From: Clostridia bacterium
Lineage (GTDB): Bacteria > Bacillota > Clostridia > Oscillospirales > Acutalibacteraceae
DNA length: 64,000 nt
Direction: 5' to 3'
Assembly: GCA_017936615.1 (NCBI GenBank)
Contig: JAGBFF010000029.1
Span: 1 to 64,000 of the forward strand
The first letter of the stretch is position 1, and every line of letters begins with the position of its first letter. A program made the position numbers and the translations under genes. The notes below the pieces were generated by a model. It made no database searches, was not told the DNA's origin, and saw only the letters and a list, made by a program, of their open reading frames with translations. Positions 23,950 to 32,421 of this stretch are shown here, one piece after another.

Positions 23950-25101
23950 ATGGCAGAGAAGAAAAAGGCGTCTGTGGCGGCTCCGGCTCCTGCGAGCAAT
24001 AAGCAGAAGGCTCTGGAGACCGCGCTGGCGCAGATCGAAAAGACCTATGGCAAGGGTGCAGTCATGCGCTTGGGCGAAAATGTGAGTATGAACGTGGAGA
24101 CCATCCCCACCGGCTCGCTGACCTTGGATATGGCGCTGGGTGTGGGCGGTCTGCCGCGCGGCCGTATCACCGAGATCTACGGGCCGGAGGCGTCCGGTAA
24201 GACCACGTTGGCACTGCACGCGGTGGCGGAGGCGCAGAAGCGCGGTGGTGAAGCGGCGTATATCGACGTGGAGCACGCGCTGGATCCTGTGTACGCCCGT
24301 GCGCTGGGCGTCGACGTGGATTCGCTACTCGTCTCGCAGCCGGATACCGGTGAGCAGGCGCTGGAGATTGCCGAAGCGCTCATCCGCTCCGGCGCGGTGG
24401 ATATGCTGGTCGTCGACTCGGTCGCGGCGTTGGTGCCGCGGCAGGAGATCGAGGGCGAAATGGGCGAGGCGCACGTTGGTTTGCAGGCGCGCTTGATGTC
24501 ACAGGCGATGCGTAAGCTTGCCGGTGCAGTCGGTAAGACCGGCTGTGTGGCCATTTTTATCAACCAGCTCCGCCTGAAGGTCGGCGTGGTGTATGGCAAC
24601 CCGGAGGTCACTGCCGGTGGTAACGCGCTGAAGTACTATGCCTCGGTGCGTCTCGACGTGCGCCGTCAGGAAACGCTGAAAAACGGCGGCGTACCGTATG
24701 GCTCGCACACCCGTGTACGCGTGGTGAAGAACAAGGTCGCACCGCCCTTCAAAGAGGCGGAATTCGACGTCATTTACGGCAAGGGCATCTCCCGTATGGG
24801 TGAGCTTTTGGACCTGGCGGTCGAGCTGGACGTGGTGCAGAAGTCAGGCTCCTGGTTCTCCTACAAAGAGGAGAGATTGGGTCAGGGCCGCGACAGCGTG
24901 CGTGACTTCCTGCAGGAGAATCCGGATCTGAGCAGCGCGATCGAGGCCGAGGTGGTGGAGATCATCAACGCCAAGCGCGCGAGCGAGGAAGAGGCACTGC
25001 CTTCGAATGAGCCGATGGTGGAGATTCCGATCGCTGCGGCGGCGCAGTATACCGCCAACACGGCGCGTGCCTCCATCGATATTGTGGTGGATGACCAATG
25101 A
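23950..25101 (+). CDS. recA: Recombinase RecA
   Basis: A 383-residue RecA. It forms filaments on single-stranded DNA, catalyses strand exchange and stimulates LexA self-cleavage. Walker A is GPEASGKTT at 78-86 (most RecA have GPESSGKTT), the Walker B region reads [12 protein letters not shown], and loop L2 follows INQLRLKVG with [21 protein letters not shown]. The N-terminus has an Ala/Pro/Lys-rich extension of about 15 residues and the C-terminal tail is longer and less acidic than in E. coli. A GAGG-type ribosome site lies 10 bases upstream. It heads the recA-recX-rimO-pgsA transcription unit with 4-base overlap to recX. Confidence 0.98.
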   Translation: MAEKKKASVAAPAPASNKQKALETALAQIEKTYGKGAVMRLGENVSMNVETIPTGSLTLDMALGVGGLPRGRITEIYGPEASGKTTLALHAVAEAQKRGGEAAYIDVEHALDPVYARALGVDVDSLLVSQPDTGEQALEIAEALIRSGAVDMLVVDSVAALVPRQEIEGEMGEAHVGLQARLMSQAMRKLAGAVGKTGCVAIFINQLRLKVGVVYGNPEVTAGGNALKYYASVRLDVRRQETLKNGGVPYGSHTRVRVVKNKVAPPFKEAEFDVIYGKGISRMGELLDLAVELDVVQKSGSWFSYKEERLGQGRDSVRDFLQENPDLSSAIEAEVVEIINAKRASEEEALPSNEPMVEIPIAAAAQYTANTARASIDIVVDDQ

Positions 25102-25736
25102 TCATCACGGCGGTGCGCCCCGTACGGGGGCATCAGGTGAAGCTGACCTTTGCCGAAGGCGACGAGGTCTGCATTGATAAGACTGTCTGGGAGGAATCCC
25201 CCTACGGGGTGGATTCCTCCTTGTCTGATACGGCGCTGGAGGAGCTTTGCGCCGTATCGGCGCGGCGGCGCGCTGAAAGCAAGGCGGTGTTTTTGCTTTC
25301 CAAGCGCGATCTGTCGCGCCGCGAATTGGAACAAAAGCTCTGCCGCGAGAAGGGGCGCTACCATGCGGAAAACCGTGAGGCAGCGCAGGCGGCGGCAGAA
25401 CACATGGAGCAGCTTGGCTACATCAACGACGCAGCGTATGCGCGACGGGTGGCCGAGCAATTTGTGCGTGTGAAGCTGTATCCGAAGCGGCGTGTGACCG
25501 ACGAGCTGATCCGCCGCGGTATCGACCGTGAGATCGCGCGTGAGGCGGCGGACGAAGCAGAAGCCGACGAGACAGAATTAGCCCTTGCTTTTCTTGCCAA
25601 AAAACGGTATACTGTACCTGTGACTGCACAGGAGCTGCAGAGAGTCGCCGGTGCGCTGGCGCGCTACGGGTACAGTGCCGAAACGGTGCGCCGTGCGCTA
25701 TCGCTGTGGCAGGAAGAGGATTTGCCGGATGAGTAA
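25098..25736 (+). CDS. recX: Regulatory protein RecX
   Basis: A 212-residue RecX, the modulator that binds RecA filaments and inhibits or caps them. The family's repeated three-helix units are visible: [19 protein letters not shown], then [25 protein letters not shown], the [16 protein letters not shown] unit and [10 protein letters not shown]. The start ATG overlaps the recA stop by 4 bases (ATGA), the usual translational coupling of this pair. Its last 8 bases overlap rimO. Confidence 0.93.
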   Translation: MIITAVRPVRGHQVKLTFAEGDEVCIDKTVWEESPYGVDSSLSDTALEELCAVSARRRAESKAVFLLSKRDLSRRELEQKLCREKGRYHAENREAAQAAAEHMEQLGYINDAAYARRVAEQFVRVKLYPKRRVTDELIRRGIDREIAREAADEAEADETELALAFLAKKRYTVPVTAQELQRVAGALARYGYSAETVRRALSLWQEEDLPDE

Positions 25737-27051
25737 GATCGGAATGGTATCTCTGGGATGCCCGAAAAATCAAATGGATGCCGAGCTGATGCTGGCAAAG
25801 CTGCGTGACGCCGGGTTTGACATCACTGCCGATGCTGAGACGGCCGATGCGGTGATTATCAACACCTGCGGCTTTATCGGTGACGCCAAGCGAGAGGCGA
25901 TCGATACGATTTTGGAGTTTGCCGAGCGGAAGCAGGCGGGGCAGATCCGTGCGATCGTGGTGACGGGCTGCCTGGCACAGCGGTATCAGGAGGAAGTAGC
26001 CCGCGAACTGCCGGAGTGTGATGCGGTGCTGGGACTCGGTGCCAATGCCGATATCGTGGAGACGGTGCGCGCCGTGCTGAACGGCGAGACGGTACAGCGA
26101 TTTCCGTCGCTTTCTTGTTGGTCGTTGGACGGCGACCGTGTGCAGACCACGCCGTTTTATTTCGCCTACCTGCGTGTGGGTGACGGTTGTAACAACCGCT
26201 GTACCTATTGCGCCATTCCGCTGATCCGCGGTGGTCTGCGCAGCCGCGCGATGGAGTCCGTCGTGGCGGAGGCGGAGGCGCTGGCGGCAAGCGGTGTTAA
26301 GGAGCTCGTGCTGGTCGCGCAGGATACCACGCTGTACGGCGTGGACCGTGCAGGGAAGTCGCTGCTCCCCGAACTGCTCGACCGCCTGTGTAAGATCGAG
26401 GGGCTGCGGTGGATCCGTTTGTTATATTGCTATCCCGAGCACATCACCGAGGAACTGGTGGAGGTGATCGCGCGGCAGGAGAAGGTCGTCAAGTATCTGG
26501 ATATTCCGATCCAGCACGCCAGCGGCCGCGTACTGCGTGCGATGAACCGTCCCGGCGACTGCGACACCCTGACGGGGCTAATGAAGCGATTGCGTGAGCG
26601 TATTCCCGATCTGGTGCTGCGCACCACCGTGATGGTCGGTTTCCCGGGAGAAACGGAAGCCGATTTCGAGGAACTGTGTGAATTTATCCGCGAGGTGCGG
26701 TTTGAACGGCTGGGCTGCTTCGCGTACTCGCCCGAGGAGGGTACACCCGCCGCGGAGATGCCTTCGCAGGTGGAGGAGCGTGTGAAGGAGCGTCGCCGCG
26801 ATACCGTGATGGAGCTGCAGACCCGCATTGCCGACACGTACGGTGACGCACAGGTCGGTCGAACCGTTGAGGTGCTGGTCGAGGGCTTCGATCAGCGCGA
26901 GCAATGCTGGTTCGGACGTTCCGCTGCCGACGCACCGGATATTGATCCGCGGGTATTTTTTGCCACGGAGGAGCCTGTGGAACCGGGTGAGTTCGTGAAC
27001 GTCCGCATTACCGACCGTTTGGATTGGGATCTTCTGGGGGAACGAGTATGA
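25729..27051 (+). CDS. rimO: Ribosomal protein uS12 methylthiotransferase RimO
   Basis: A 440-residue radical-SAM methylthiotransferase that adds a methylthio group to an aspartate of ribosomal protein S12. N-terminal MTTase domain with the auxiliary-cluster cysteines in SLGCPKNQMD, NTCGFIGDAK and TGCLAQRY; radical SAM motif CNNRCTYC at about 159-166; C-terminal TRAM domain (about 370-440). [14 protein letters not shown] is the normal RimO start, so ATG 25729 is chosen over an in-frame ATG at 25651 that would overlap recX deeply. Overlap with recX is 8 bases and with pgsA 4 bases. Confidence 0.96.
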   Translation: MSKIGMVSLGCPKNQMDAELMLAKLRDAGFDITADAETADAVIINTCGFIGDAKREAIDTILEFAERKQAGQIRAIVVTGCLAQRYQEEVARELPECDAVLGLGANADIVETVRAVLNGETVQRFPSLSCWSLDGDRVQTTPFYFAYLRVGDGCNNRCTYCAIPLIRGGLRSRAMESVVAEAEALAASGVKELVLVAQDTTLYGVDRAGKSLLPELLDRLCKIEGLRWIRLLYCYPEHITEELVEVIARQEKVVKYLDIPIQHASGRVLRAMNRPGDCDTLTGLMKRLRERIPDLVLRTTVMVGFPGETEADFEELCEFIREVRFERLGCFAYSPEEGTPAAEMPSQVEERVKERRRDTVMELQTRIADTYGDAQVGRTVEVLVEGFDQREQCWFGRSAADAPDIDPRVFFATEEPVEPGEFVNVRITDRLDWDLLGERV

Positions 27052-27638
27052 ATTTGCCAAACAAACTGACGATCATCCGTATCGTGCTGGCACCGCTGTT
27101 TTTGTTGCTGACGCTTGTGGATTTTCCGTTTCACAACCTTGCCGCCGGGTTGGTGTTCGGCGCCGCGGCGCTGACCGATATGTACGACGGCCGCATTGCG
27201 CGTTCGCAGGGGCTGATCACCAATTTGGGCAAGTTCCTCGATCCGCTGGCGGATAAAATGCTGACGACGGCGGCACTGCTGTCGTTTCTTGCCACCGGTC
27301 ACCTCGACGTCTGGGCTGTGATGCTCGTGCTGACGCGCGAATTTATGGTGACCTCGGTGCGACTGCTTGCCGCCAAGGACGGCGTCGTGATTGCCGCCAA
27401 CATCTGGGGTAAGCTCAGGACGGTGGCACAGTTCATCGCCATTCTGTTTGAACTGGCGGCGCTGGAGTTTGCCTCGTGGCAGGGGACGCTGCTTGCATCC
27501 TTCGATCTTCCCGATCTGGTGTTCTCTATCCCGCTGACCACGGGCTACGTGCTGCTGTGGATCTCGGTCGTGCTGACCGTCGGCTCGGGCGTGCAGTACG
27601 TGTGGGGACATCGGCAGTATTTTAAAAACGAAAAATAA
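27048..27638 (+). CDS. pgsA: CDP-diacylglycerol--glycerol-3-phosphate 3-phosphatidyltransferase
   Basis: A 196-residue membrane enzyme making phosphatidylglycerophosphate, first step to phosphatidylglycerol. The CDP-alcohol phosphatidyltransferase motif D-x2-DG-x2-AR-x8-G-x3-D-x3-D is complete in DMYDGRIARSQGLITNLGK and the following FLDPLADK. Several hydrophobic helices are present. The ATG at 27048 overlaps the rimO stop (ATGA) and gives the typical MNLPNKLTIIRI start; an upstream in-frame start at 27024 would lengthen the overlap without reason. Last gene of the recA unit. Confidence 0.95.
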   Translation: MNLPNKLTIIRIVLAPLFLLLTLVDFPFHNLAAGLVFGAAALTDMYDGRIARSQGLITNLGKFLDPLADKMLTTAALLSFLATGHLDVWAVMLVLTREFMVTSVRLLAAKDGVVIAANIWGKLRTVAQFIAILFELAALEFASWQGTLLASFDLPDLVFSIPLTTGYVLLWISVVLTVGSGVQYVWGHRQYFKNEK

Positions 27639-27641
27639 GGG

Positions 27642-27669
27642 TGGATTTTTTAAAAAAGTCTGCTATAAT
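27642..27669 (+). promoter_or_regulatory. Predicted promoter of T-box/cysE-cysS
   Basis: TATAAT at 27664-27669 with a weak TGGATT at 27642-27647 (16-base spacer), immediately before the T-box leader. Confidence 0.55.
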
Positions 27670-27675
27670 AAGAAT

Positions 27676-27915
27676 ATGAACTGCGTTGAGCGGGAGGAGT
27701 ACCCGTGTGGCACCACAGCAGAGAGAAGGCGTCAGCGGCTGAAAGCGTCTTCGGTGGGGGCGGCGGCGAAATGCACCCGTGAGCAGGCAGGGGGAACGGT
27801 TTCCCAGTATCCCTGTCCGGTAGCCGCCGTTATCGGTATGTGAGTGAAACGCGAAGTGGAACCGTGTGATGAGCACCTTCGCCGCGCCTGTGGGCACGGT
27901 GAAGGTGATTTTTTG
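27676..27915 (+). ncRNA. T-box riboswitch, cysteine-specific (TGC specifier)
   Basis: The leader of cysE-cysS shows the T-box hallmarks in order: GGAGTA in stem I (about 27700), AGAGAG (about 27721), GGCTGAAAG (27737-27745), the specifier loop GCGAAATGCACCC with codon TGC (Cys) at 27772-27774, GTGAGC, and the T-box core AAGTGGAACCGTG (27854-27866) which would pair with an uncharged tRNA acceptor end. The antiterminator overlaps the terminator stem CACCTTCGCCG/CGGTGAAGGTG (27874-27907) followed by TTTTTT. Uncharged tRNA-Cys is expected to allow read-through into both genes. Confidence 0.95.
27874..27914 (+). terminator. T-box regulated terminator
   Basis: An 11-bp stem (27874-27884 with 27897-27907, one G-U) plus six T residues. 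Mutually exclusive with the T-box antiterminator. Confidence 0.93.
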
Positions 27916-27930
27916 TAAGTTGGTGAGACG

Positions 27931-28566
27931 ATGTTTGAGCGATTTAAAGAGGATATCGCGGTCATCCGCGACAAGGACCCCGCCGCGCGGTCGGCGTTGG
28001 AAATCGTGCTGCTATATAGCGGCTTCAAAGCGGTGCGTTCCTACCGCAAGGCGAACTGGTGTTACCGCCACGGGATGAAATTTCTGGCACGGTGGATCTC
28101 GCAGCGGTGCGTGCGCCGCACCAATATTGAGATTCATCCCGGCGCCACCATCGGACGGCGGCTGTTCATCGACCACGGTACGGGCGTGGTCATCGGTGAG
28201 ACGACCATCATCGGAGACGATTGCACGCTGTATCAGGGTGTGACGCTGGGAGGTACGGGCAAGGACACCGGTAAGCGACATCCCACGCTCGGCAACCACG
28301 TGATGGTGGGCGCCGGTGCCAAGGTGCTGGGTCCCATCGTCATTCACGATAACGCCCGCATTGCCGCGGGCGCGGTTGTGCTGACTGAGATACCCGAAAA
28401 CGCCACTGCCGTTGGTGTGCCGGCGCGGGTAGTACGTGTGGGCGGTCAAAAGGTTGTCGATCAGCTGGATCAGGTGCACGTTCCCGATCCGCTGGCACAG
28501 GAGATTGAGGCGCTGAAAGCGCGCCTGACGATATTGGAGAACCAAGCAAAGGAGATAGAAGCATGA
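27931..28566 (+). CDS. cysE: Serine O-acetyltransferase
   Basis: A 211-residue CysE/EpsC-type enzyme that makes O-acetylserine from serine and acetyl-CoA, the committed step of cysteine synthesis. An N-terminal helical part (about 1-62) precedes the left-handed beta-helix of hexapeptide repeats: NIEIHPGATIGRRLFIDHGT with catalytic His/Asp, GVVIGETTIIGDDCTLYQGV, then a flexible C-terminus with QLDQVHVPDP. GGTGAG lies before the ATG. It is the first gene after the Cys T-box and overlaps cysS by 4 bases, so cysteine supply and cysteinyl-tRNA charging are controlled together. Confidence 0.96.
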   Translation: MFERFKEDIAVIRDKDPAARSALEIVLLYSGFKAVRSYRKANWCYRHGMKFLARWISQRCVRRTNIEIHPGATIGRRLFIDHGTGVVIGETTIIGDDCTLYQGVTLGGTGKDTGKRHPTLGNHVMVGAGAKVLGPIVIHDNARIAAGAVVLTEIPENATAVGVPARVVRVGGQKVVDQLDQVHVPDPLAQEIEALKARLTILENQAKEIEA

Positions 28567-29957
28567 AAATCTATAATACCATGGCACGCGACAAAGAAGA
28601 ACTGGTCACGTTAGAGGACGGTGTCGTCCGCATTTATGCCTGCGGGCCGACGGTGTACAACTACATTCACATCGGCAACGCGCGTCCGTTGTGCGTGTTT
28701 GACGTGCTGCGCCGCTATCTGGAGTGGCGCGGGTTTGACGTGCGATTCGTGCAGAACTTCACCGATATCGATGATAAGATCATTCGCCGTGCCAATGAGG
28801 AGGGTACCGATTACAAGACCATCTCGGAGCGCTATATTGAGGAGTTTAAGATCGATGCCAAGGGTCTCGGCGTGCGTGAGGCGACGGTGCATCCGCGCGC
28901 TACGCAGGAGATCGACGAGATCATCGATATTATCCGCACCTTGGAGGAGAAGGGCTACGCCTACCGTGCCGACAACGGTGACGTGTATTTCCGCACCCGG
29001 CGTGACAGCGGCTACGGCAAGCTGTCGCATCAGCCGATCGACGATCTGGAGTCGGGCGCACGCATCGGCATCGGTGAGGAAAAGGAGGACGCACTGGATT
29101 TCGCGCTGTGGAAAGCGGCGAAGCCCGGTGAGCCGTTCTGGCCGTCGCCGTGGAGCGACGGTCGCCCCGGTTGGCACATCGAGTGCTCCGCTATGGCGCG
29201 CCGTTATCTCGGTCCGTCCATTGACATCCACTGCGGCGGTCAGGATCTGATCTTCCCACACCACGAAAACGAGGTCGCACAGAGCGAATGCTGCAACGAA
29301 GCGCCGTTTGCGCGGTATTGGATGCACAATGGCTACATCAACGTCGATAACAAGAAGATGTCGAAATCACTTGGCAACTTTTTCACGGTGCGCGACGTGG
29401 CGGAGAAGTTTGGATATGAGCCGATCCGCTTCTTCCTGATCTCTTCCTCCTACCGCAGTCCCATCAACTACAATGACGAGAGCATCGAGCAGGCGACCGC
29501 TGCGCTGGAGAGACTGTACAACTGCCGCAGCGGTCTGGAATTCGCGTTGAAAAATGCACCCGCTGGCGAGGCGGATGCCGCTGTCACGGCGTTCTGCGAC
29601 AAGCGACGTGAGCAGTTTATCACCGCGATGGATGACGATCTGAACACGGCGGACGGTATTGCCGCACTGTTCGAGCTGGCGAAGGATTGTAACCGTATGG
29701 TTGCCGCCGGTCAGCCGACCGCAGGCAGCTGTGAGACGGCGCTCGGTCTGTTTAACGAATTGGCAGACGTGCTGGGTCTGCTGTATGCGCGAGAGGACAA
29801 GGGCGACGATGGCGAGATCGAGGCGCTGATCGAGGCGCGTACCAAGGCGCGCGCTGAGAAAAACTGGGCGGAGTCCGACCGCATCCGTGACGAGCTCAAG
29901 GCGATGGGCATCGTGGTGGAGGATACGCCGCAGGGCGCGAAGTGGCACCGCGCCTGA
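28563..29957 (+). CDS. cysS: Cysteinyl-tRNA synthetase
   Basis: A 464-residue class I synthetase. The HIGH-type motif is HIGN in CGPTVYNYIHIGNARP (about 28-43), which also carries the first zinc-binding cysteine; ECSAMARRYLG and HHENE supply further zinc ligands; KMSKS is present in KKMSKSLGNF near residue 265. Length is normal. Start overlaps the cysE stop (ATGA). Expression depends on the cysteine T-box upstream of cysE. Confidence 0.98.
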   Translation: MKIYNTMARDKEELVTLEDGVVRIYACGPTVYNYIHIGNARPLCVFDVLRRYLEWRGFDVRFVQNFTDIDDKIIRRANEEGTDYKTISERYIEEFKIDAKGLGVREATVHPRATQEIDEIIDIIRTLEEKGYAYRADNGDVYFRTRRDSGYGKLSHQPIDDLESGARIGIGEEKEDALDFALWKAAKPGEPFWPSPWSDGRPGWHIECSAMARRYLGPSIDIHCGGQDLIFPHHENEVAQSECCNEAPFARYWMHNGYINVDNKKMSKSLGNFFTVRDVAEKFGYEPIRFFLISSSYRSPINYNDESIEQATAALERLYNCRSGLEFALKNAPAGEADAAVTAFCDKRREQFITAMDDDLNTADGIAALFELAKDCNRMVAAGQPTAGSCETALGLFNELADVLGLLYAREDKGDDGEIEALIEARTKARAEKNWAESDRIRDELKAMGIVVEDTPQGAKWHRA

Positions 29958-30007
29958 ATAGACGGTTGACAGCAGGGTATACTACCCCGTGAAAAGGGGG
30001 CGTTGTC

Positions 30008-30220
30008 ATGCTGTCCAAGGCGGAATGTATCACGATGAGGCTTGATGGTGTTCACGATGCTGCCACCCGCCGCGCGGCGGCGCAGGTGCTGCGCGAACTG
30101 CCGGGGGTGCGGTCGGCATCGGTGCATAAGGATGCCGCCAAGGTGACCTTTTTCCCCGACAGGACTACCGTGCCGCAGATGACGGCAGCGTTGGATCAAG
30201 CGGGATTTTCGGTGATATGA
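30008..30220 (+). CDS. HMA-like ferredoxin-fold small protein lacking the CxxC metal site
   Basis: A 70-residue protein with the beta-alpha-beta-beta-alpha-beta pattern of heavy-metal-associated domains: ITMRLDGVHDAATRRAAAQ, VLRELPGVRSASV, AKVTFFPDRTTVPQMTAAL and DQAGFSVI. Where copper chaperones carry MxCxxC it has MRLDGVHDAA; the only cysteine is at position 8, so copper transfer of the usual type is unlikely. AAGGGGG precedes the ATG. It stands alone between cysS and uvrB with its own terminator. Function unknown. Confidence 0.75.
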   Translation: MLSKAECITMRLDGVHDAATRRAAAQVLRELPGVRSASVHKDAAKVTFFPDRTTVPQMTAALDQAGFSVI

Positions 30221-30225
30221 GAACG

Positions 30226-30256
30226 GCGCGCAGGGCGAGGGCTCTGCGCGCTTTTT
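30226..30256 (+). terminator. Rho-independent terminator
   Basis: GCGCGCAG (30226-30233) pairs perfectly with CTGCGCGC (30244-30251), followed by five T residues. Confidence 0.9.
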
Positions 30257-30380
30257 ACGTTGTGAAGGCAGGGCGGGCGATGGTGCTCCCTACGGTCTTG
30301 GTTTGGAATCATGCGGCGGGATTGCAAGAGGGTGTGTAGAGGTTGGCTTCGGGCGTGATAATGTTTTTGTTGCTAACCCC

Positions 30381-30409
30381 TTTATTTTTTTGAGAAATCG
30401 TGGTATAAT
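30381..30409 (+). promoter_or_regulatory. Predicted uvrB promoter
   Basis: TATAAT at 30404-30409 with a weak TTTATT at 30381-30386, spacer 17. No recognisable LexA box is seen in the surrounding 100 bases. Confidence 0.5.
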
Positions 30410-30446
30410 AAACTGATTATGTGTTTCTTGCAATGGGGGTGAAGGG

Positions 30447-32405
30447 ATGGAACGGTTTGAGCTGCACGCGCCGTATGCGCCTACCGGCGATCAGCCGCAG
30501 GCGATTGCGCAGCTGGTAGACAGCATCAACAGCGGAAAGCGGGAGCAAACGTTGCTTGGCGTGACCGGCTCCGGCAAGACCTTCACCATGGCGAACGTCA
30601 TCGCGCAGGTCAACCGTCCGACCCTCGTCCTCGCCCACAATAAAACGCTTGCCGCGCAGTTGTGCTCTGAGTTCAAGGAGTTTTTCCCTAATAACGCGGT
30701 GGAGTATTTCGTTTCCTACTACGATTATTACCAACCCGAGGCGTACGTGCCGTCCACCGATACCTATATTGAGAAGGATTCCGCGATCAACGACGAGATC
30801 GACAAGCTGCGGCATTCCGCGACCTCGGCACTGTCCGAACGGCGAGACGTTATCATTGTGGCGAGCGTCTCCTGCATTTACAGTTTGGGCAACCCTATCG
30901 ACTACCGCAATATGATCATTTCGTTGCGTCCCGGGATGCGCAAGGAACGCGACGAGCTGCTCGCGCGACTGGTCGATCTGCAATACGAGCGCAACGATAT
31001 CAACTTCATCCGCAACAAGTTTCGCGTACGCGGCGACGTAGTGGAGATCTTTCCTGCCTATTCCAACGACACGGTGATCCGTGTGGAGTTTTTCGGGGAC
31101 GAGATCGACCGCATCAGCGAGGTCAATCCGCTGACGGGCGAATTAAAAGGGTTGCTCGGGCATATTGCTATCTATCCGGCATCACATTATATCGTGCCGC
31201 CGGACAAGCTGGAGGTCGCCATCGCCGAGATCGAGCAGGAGCTTGAGACGCGTGTGGAGGAGTTTAAGGCGAACGGACAGCTCCTGGAGGCGCAACGCAT
31301 TTTGCAGCGCACGCGGTACGATATTGAGATGCTGCGTGAGATCGGTATCTGCAAGGGGATCGAAAACTATTCGCGCGTGCTGGCGGGGCGTGCGCCGGGC
31401 TCGACGCCGTTTACGCTGCTCGATTATTTCCCTGAGGATTATGTATTGTTCGTGGACGAGTCGCACGTCACGCTGCCGCAGGTGCGCGGTATGTTCGGCG
31501 GCGATTTTGCCCGTAAGAAGAATCTGGTGGATTATGGGTTCCGTTTGCCCAGTGCGTTTGATAATCGTCCGCTGAATTTTGATGAGTTTTACAGCCGCGT
31601 GAAGCAAGCGGTGTTCGTCAGTGCGACACCGGGTGAGTTTGAACGCGACCGCAGCGGGGCTCCTGTGGAGCAGGTCATTCGCCCCACGGGGTTGCCGGAT
31701 CCTGAGGTAACGGTGCGTCCCGTGGAGGGGCAAATTGACGACCTGATCGGGGAGATCCGCCTGCGTGCCGAACGCTCAGAGCGCGTGTTGGTCACGACGC
31801 TGACCAAAAAGATGGCGGAGGATCTGACGACGTATTTTGAAAACGTCGGTATTCGGGTGCGGTATATGCACCACGATATCGATACGATGGAGCGTATGGA
31901 GATCATCCGTGACCTGCGGCTTGGTGAGTTTGACGTGTTGATCGGCATCAACCTGCTGCGTGAGGGCCTGGATATTCCCGAGGTGTCGTTGGTAGCAGTG
32001 CTGGATGCCGACAAGGAAGGCTTCCTACGCTCGGCGACCTCGCTCATTCAGACCATCGGCCGCGCGGCGCGTAATGCCGAGGGGAAGGTTATTTTGTATG
32101 CTGATGAGGTGACGCCGTCGATGGAGCAGGCGATCCGCGAAACGGAGCGCCGCCGCACCATTCAGTTGCGCTACAATGAGGAGCACGGCATCGTCCCGAA
32201 GACCATCATCAAAGAGGTGCGCGACGTGCTGCAGATCACGCCGTCCGCGGTACGGGATGCCAAGAGCGGCAAGAAGTTGTCGAAGCTGGAGCGTCAACAG
32301 CGTATTGAGCAGTTGACAAAAGAAATGAAGCACGCCGCCAAGCTGCTCGAGTTCGAGCACGCTGCGTGGCTGCGTGATGAGATCGAAAAGTTGAAACAAG
32401 GCTGA
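30447..32405 (+). CDS. uvrB: Excinuclease ABC subunit B
   Basis: A 652-residue UvrB, the damage-verifying helicase-like subunit of nucleotide excision repair. Walker [10 protein letters not shown] near residue 38; the beta-hairpin region [16 protein letters not shown] box in [12 protein letters not shown]; helicase motif [11 protein letters not shown]; the C-terminal UVR domain [20 protein letters not shown] that contacts UvrC. Ribosome site GGGGGTGAAGGG. uvrA follows 16 bases after the stop. Confidence 0.98.
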   Translation: MERFELHAPYAPTGDQPQAIAQLVDSINSGKREQTLLGVTGSGKTFTMANVIAQVNRPTLVLAHNKTLAAQLCSEFKEFFPNNAVEYFVSYYDYYQPEAYVPSTDTYIEKDSAINDEIDKLRHSATSALSERRDVIIVASVSCIYSLGNPIDYRNMIISLRPGMRKERDELLARLVDLQYERNDINFIRNKFRVRGDVVEIFPAYSNDTVIRVEFFGDEIDRISEVNPLTGELKGLLGHIAIYPASHYIVPPDKLEVAIAEIEQELETRVEEFKANGQLLEAQRILQRTRYDIEMLREIGICKGIENYSRVLAGRAPGSTPFTLLDYFPEDYVLFVDESHVTLPQVRGMFGGDFARKKNLVDYGFRLPSAFDNRPLNFDEFYSRVKQAVFVSATPGEFERDRSGAPVEQVIRPTGLPDPEVTVRPVEGQIDDLIGEIRLRAERSERVLVTTLTKKMAEDLTTYFENVGIRVRYMHHDIDTMERMEIIRDLRLGEFDVLIGINLLREGLDIPEVSLVAVLDADKEGFLRSATSLIQTIGRAARNAEGKVILYADEVTPSMEQAIRETERRRTIQLRYNEEHGIVPKTIIKEVRDVLQITPSAVRDAKSGKKLSKLERQQRIEQLTKEMKHAAKLLEFEHAAWLRDEIEKLKQG

Positions 32406-32421
32406 ACAGTGAGGAATACCT

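Noticed and set aside
30257..30446. Short open frame of 20 codons before uvrB
   Set aside because: No ribosome site and no sequence features; probably chance.
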